A stretch of 64,000 nucleotides of DNA from Candidatus Poribacteria bacterium (GTDB lineage: Bacteria; Poribacteria; WGA-4E; WGA-3G). The notes beneath the pieces were generated by a model. The model was not told the origin of the DNA and did no database searches. It saw only the letters and a program-made list of their open reading frames with translations. Made by a program: the position numbers and the translations under genes. Of the stretch, positions 62,040 to 64,000 are shown piece by piece; position 1 is the stretch's first letter, and each line of letters starts with the position of its first letter. The DNA lies in NCBI GenBank assembly GCA_958295945.1, contig OY282386.1:992001-1056000 (forward strand), in the 5' to 3' direction.

Positions 62040-62888
62040 CTAATCACGTGCAATAGGTGCACCAACAAGATTACCCCATTCTGTCCAACTACCATCATAG
62101 TTGCGAACCTTCTCATAACCGAGTAGGTATTTCAACAGAAACCATGTATGGGATGAACGTTCACCGATACGGCAATATGCGATGGTCTCTTTGCTATCAT
62201 CAACCCCTTGACCACCGTAAATAGATTGGAGTTCGTCGTGAGACTTGAACGTCCCATCTTCTGCAACCGCAGTTGCCCACGGGATATTTGCTGCTCCCGG
62301 AATATGTCCGCCACGTTGTGCTGTTTCACTCATACCTGGCGGTGCAATTACTTCACCCGTAAATTCTGCTGGAGAACGGACATCAACGAGATTAATAACA
62401 CCTTGTTCAAGTGTGGGTAGAATGTTGTCCTTTGTTGCACGGACGTTGTCATCGGGGAATTTCGCTTGATAGCCAGTACTCGGATAGGAAGGCACATCTG
62501 TAACGAGATCTCTGCCTTCATTAATCCATTTCTGCCGACCACCGTTCATCACCTTCAAAAGACTTTCATCATGTCCATAGTAGCGAAATTGCCAAAGTGC
62601 GTAAGTTGCGAACCAGTTATTGTTATCCCCATAGAATATCACTGTCGTATCGGTAGCAATACCGCAATCATTGCAGAGTGCTTCAAACTGTTCCTTTGTA
62701 AGAATATCGCGTCGGATTTGATCGCATAGTTGCGTCTGCCAATTCAAACCGACTGCCCCTGTGATGTGTCCTTCGCCATAGGCGGATGTATCTACATCCA
62801 CTTCAAGCAGGCGTATACCAGCATCACCACCATGTTCTGCAACCCACTCCGTACTTACCAATACATCAGGATTAGCGTAATCAGCCAT
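62040..62888 (-). CDS. Two-domain rhodanese-type sulfurtransferase
   Basis: 282 residues made of two rhodanese domains. The first (VSTEWVAEHGGDAGIRLLEVDVDTSAYGEGHITGAV) is inactive, ending DTTVIFYGDNNNWFATYALW with Asp in place of Cys. The second has the active loop TIAYCRIGERSSHTWFLL, Cys in CRIGERS, preceded by IPWATAVAEDG. It transfers sulfur from thiosulfate or mercaptopyruvate to cyanide or thiol acceptors. The CRxGxR loop fits thiosulfate:cyanide sulfurtransferase more than mercaptopyruvate sulfurtransferase. GGAGGG precedes the ATG. It is a single gene beside the pterin operon, with no clear functional link. Confidence 0.92.
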   Translation of the reverse strand: MADYANPDVLVSTEWVAEHGGDAGIRLLEVDVDTSAYGEGHITGAVGLNWQTQLCDQIRRDILTKEQFEALCNDCGIATDTTVIFYGDNNNWFATYALWQFRYYGHDESLLKVMNGGRQKWINEGRDLVTDVPSYPSTGYQAKFPDDNVRATKDNILPTLEQGVINLVDVRSPAEFTGEVIAPPGMSETAQRGGHIPGAANIPWATAVAEDGTFKSHDELQSIYGGQGVDDSKETIAYCRIGERSSHTWFLLKYLLGYEKVRNYDGSWTEWGNLVGAPIARD

Positions 62889-63330
62889 ATCTAACTTCCC
62901 TCCTGTTTCCGGTCTTTTACCGGAAGAATATAATAACCTTTACAGGTAAATATCAAATTTCGTATTCATGCTTGAATATATTTATATTCTGACATACTCC
63001 CCCAGCTAAAGCAGGGGGGTTCTTAGTGCTTATTTTGGAAACAACAAGTGTTACTAAATGTAAGTACACCACATTTTAGACGAAAAGTCAAGTTTATTTC
63101 TTGACACAACAAAGGCGGTGTCTACATCCCCGAGCTAAAGCAACGGGGTTTTGACACCGAAGTCGTTGATAAGGTTTTGTGATATATTTGTCAAATATAG
63201 ATGTTGTTTCTTAGTTACACAAGATTACTCAAGAAAGAACGATTTCATTTAAATAAAAATGGCGAGGTGCGGATACCTCGCGCATTTAGAATTCATTTGA
63301 AATTAGTTGATAATTTACAATATGGTCATC
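62889..63330. repeat. IS200/IS605-like terminal hairpins without a transposase
   Basis: Two palindromes of one type occur. CCCCCAGCTAAAGCAGGGGGG is near 63000 (first 20 bases), and CCCCGAGCTAAAGCAACGGGG near 63130. The motif CCCC-AGCTAAAGC-GGGG followed by TTCTT or TTTTG resembles the end hairpins of IS200/IS605 elements. No tnpA or tnpB frame lies between or beside them, so these look like relics. A minus-strand terminator is at 63253-63281. Confidence 0.5.
63253..63281 (-). terminator. Rho-independent terminator of the MORN-like gene
   Basis: GCGAGGT at 63262-63268 and ACCTCGC at 63275-63281 make a 7-bp stem with 6-nt loop. On the minus strand it is followed by CATTTTTATTT. It lies 50 bp after the MORN-like gene stop. 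Confidence 0.7.
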
Positions 63331-63795
63331 TTATTCAAGCTTTTCACCACATCGTGGACAGTCATCTTTCCAATTAGATCGTCTGCCTTCTCCACACCCA
63401 GAACATTCACCGAATGGGTGTTCATCAGGTTTGGCGCGGGCACCGCCCTTCTTGTAAGTGATGATACGCCAGACCGTCTCGCCATCCTCTTCCCAACAGT
63501 GCCATACTCCTTCTTTCCTGCCATCAGATGAAGTGCCATCATGTATCTTATATGGACCACCCCATTTGCGATTACCATTTTCATGATAACAGATATAATC
63601 ACCTTCATACTTGTTGTCGCGATAGTATGCCACGCTGGAGACGTTTCCATTCTTGTGATATAGAATCCATTTTCCGTCCTTCTTACCGTGAATGAAGTTT
63701 CCTTCACTGCGTTTTAATCCGTTTGCAAAATAGGTAATCCAATATCCATGCTTTTTGCCATCAACCATTTCACCTGTATCTCTGGCACTTGTCAT
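63331..63795 (-). CDS. MORN-like repeat protein with C-terminal zinc ribbon
   Basis: 154 residues. Four or five MORN-type repeats of the form GxxHGxWxxYxxNGxxxxE are seen: KKHGYWITYFANGLKRSEGN, KKDGKWILYHKNGNVSSVAY, KYEGDYICYHENGNRKWGG and RKEGVWHCWEEDGETVWRII. The C-terminus is a zinc ribbon, GECSGCGEG...DDCPRCGEKL. YwqK/MORN_2 proteins often lie in antitoxin-like or surface roles in bacteria, and fusion with a ribbon is unusual. AGAGGTGAA lies just before the ATG. There is no toxin partner in the window, so the antitoxin label cannot be supported. Confidence 0.75.
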   Translation of the reverse strand: MTSARDTGEMVDGKKHGYWITYFANGLKRSEGNFIHGKKDGKWILYHKNGNVSSVAYYRDNKYEGDYICYHENGNRKWGGPYKIHDGTSSDGRKEGVWHCWEEDGETVWRIITYKKGGARAKPDEHPFGECSGCGEGRRSNWKDDCPRCGEKLE

Positions 63796-63823
63796 ATTTC
63801 ACCTCTTTATTGAGAAATACTCT

Positions 63824-64000
63824 TTACAGATTTTCATTAAGGTATTCCTCAAAATTTTCTATAGTTTTCTTACCGATCCCTTTGACACCCTTTAGTCTAT
63901 CCTCATCAATTGCTGATCGGAGAGATAGGAGACTGTCAATACCTGCCGCCTGATATAGGAGTTTAATTGTTTTAGGACCGAGACCGGGGATAGGAATGAG
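63824..64000 (-). CDS. C-terminal end of a helix-hairpin-helix protein (window edge)
   Basis: The minus strand holds an open frame of 58 codons from the edge, ending TAA at 63824-63826. It contains two HhH motifs, LIPIPGLGPKTIKLLYQAAG and RLKGVKGIGKKTIENFEEYL, and ends NENL. The PGLGPKTIKLLY pattern is like the HhH part of PolX DNA polymerases, but PolX extends beyond it, so this is rather a small standalone HhH or a protein with C-terminal HhH. Only the 3' end is visible. Confidence 0.6.
   Translation of the reverse strand, partial: LIPIPGLGPKTIKLLYQAAGIDSLLSLRSAIDEDRLKGVKGIGKKTIENFEEYLNENL

Noticed and set aside
63315-63707. 130-codon frame overlapping the MORN-like gene
   Set aside because: It is an alternate-frame shadow of the MORN-like gene, which has the repeat motifs and ribosome site.

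Overview
This is an AT-leaning bacterial chromosome segment (about 40% G+C by eye) with both genes at the window edges cut off. It encodes ordinary housekeeping functions (uppP, ispG, hisC, rpoD, dnaG, mutS2, radC, rlmB, folE, three tRNAs) mixed with traits seen in environmental FCB-superphylum lineages. These traits are a giant SprA-like outer-membrane protein, TolB/PD40 and WD40 proteins, CarboxypepD_reg-like domains, a CBM9-like lipoprotein, ManD/RspA-type enolase, inositol catabolism genes and many short dispersed repeats. The mix resembles Candidatus Poribacteria or relatives; that placement is inference, since no rRNA is present.

Layout. 1-803: 3' part of uppP. 832-2286: an intact IS4-type insertion sequence with perfect inverted repeats and a 6-bp target duplication. 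2314-6498: a minus-strand envelope-polysaccharide operon (GT39-like membrane protein, GT4, polysaccharide deacetylase, methyltransferase). 6841-7806: a TolB-like gene split by an in-frame stop. 7996-9108: ispG. 9196-16021: a defence island. It holds a four-gene minus-strand operon for a type IV (IV-C-like) CRISPR effector: HD-domain large subunit, Cas11-like, Csf2/Cas7-like and Csf3/Cas5-like. It also holds a divergent restriction-modification pair and a clipped third gene that runs into hisC. No CRISPR array, Cas1/2, Cas6 or DinG is visible.

17108-18675 is repeat-rich with a consensus sigma70 promoter and no convincing gene. 18676-25098 is the SprA-like gene. 25102-29791 holds duplicated CarboxypepD-like membrane proteins, a PD40 protein and a secreted protein broken by a 2-bp frameshift. 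30355-37429 holds two tRNAs, rpoD with an insertion in region 4, a truncated sigma paralogue in the dnaG operon, dnaG and mutS2. 37655-48279 holds another TolB-like protein, a TPR membrane protein, tRNA-Gly, peroxiredoxin, ManD-like dehydratase and a WD40/CBM9/WD40 block among repeats. 48280-55938 holds radC, rlmB, a zinc-ribbon protein, iolD, iolC, a Ser/Thr kinase and a KDPG-type aldolase. 56175-58858 encodes two CNNM/CorC-type membrane proteins. 58930-64000 holds an SDR enzyme, a 365-bp repeat element with about 20-bp direct repeats at the folE 3' end, folE, a tandem-domain PTPS, a sulfurtransferase, IS200/IS605-like hairpins, a MORN-like protein and the end of a helix-hairpin-helix protein.

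The strongest candidate for an under-described system is the orphan type IV-C-like effector operon. Next are the region-2-only sigma paralogue encoded between dnaG and rpoD and the SprA-like protein with Gly/Tyr/Ser-rich inserts. The non-coding DNA carries several families of short inverted-repeat elements, two with target-site duplications.
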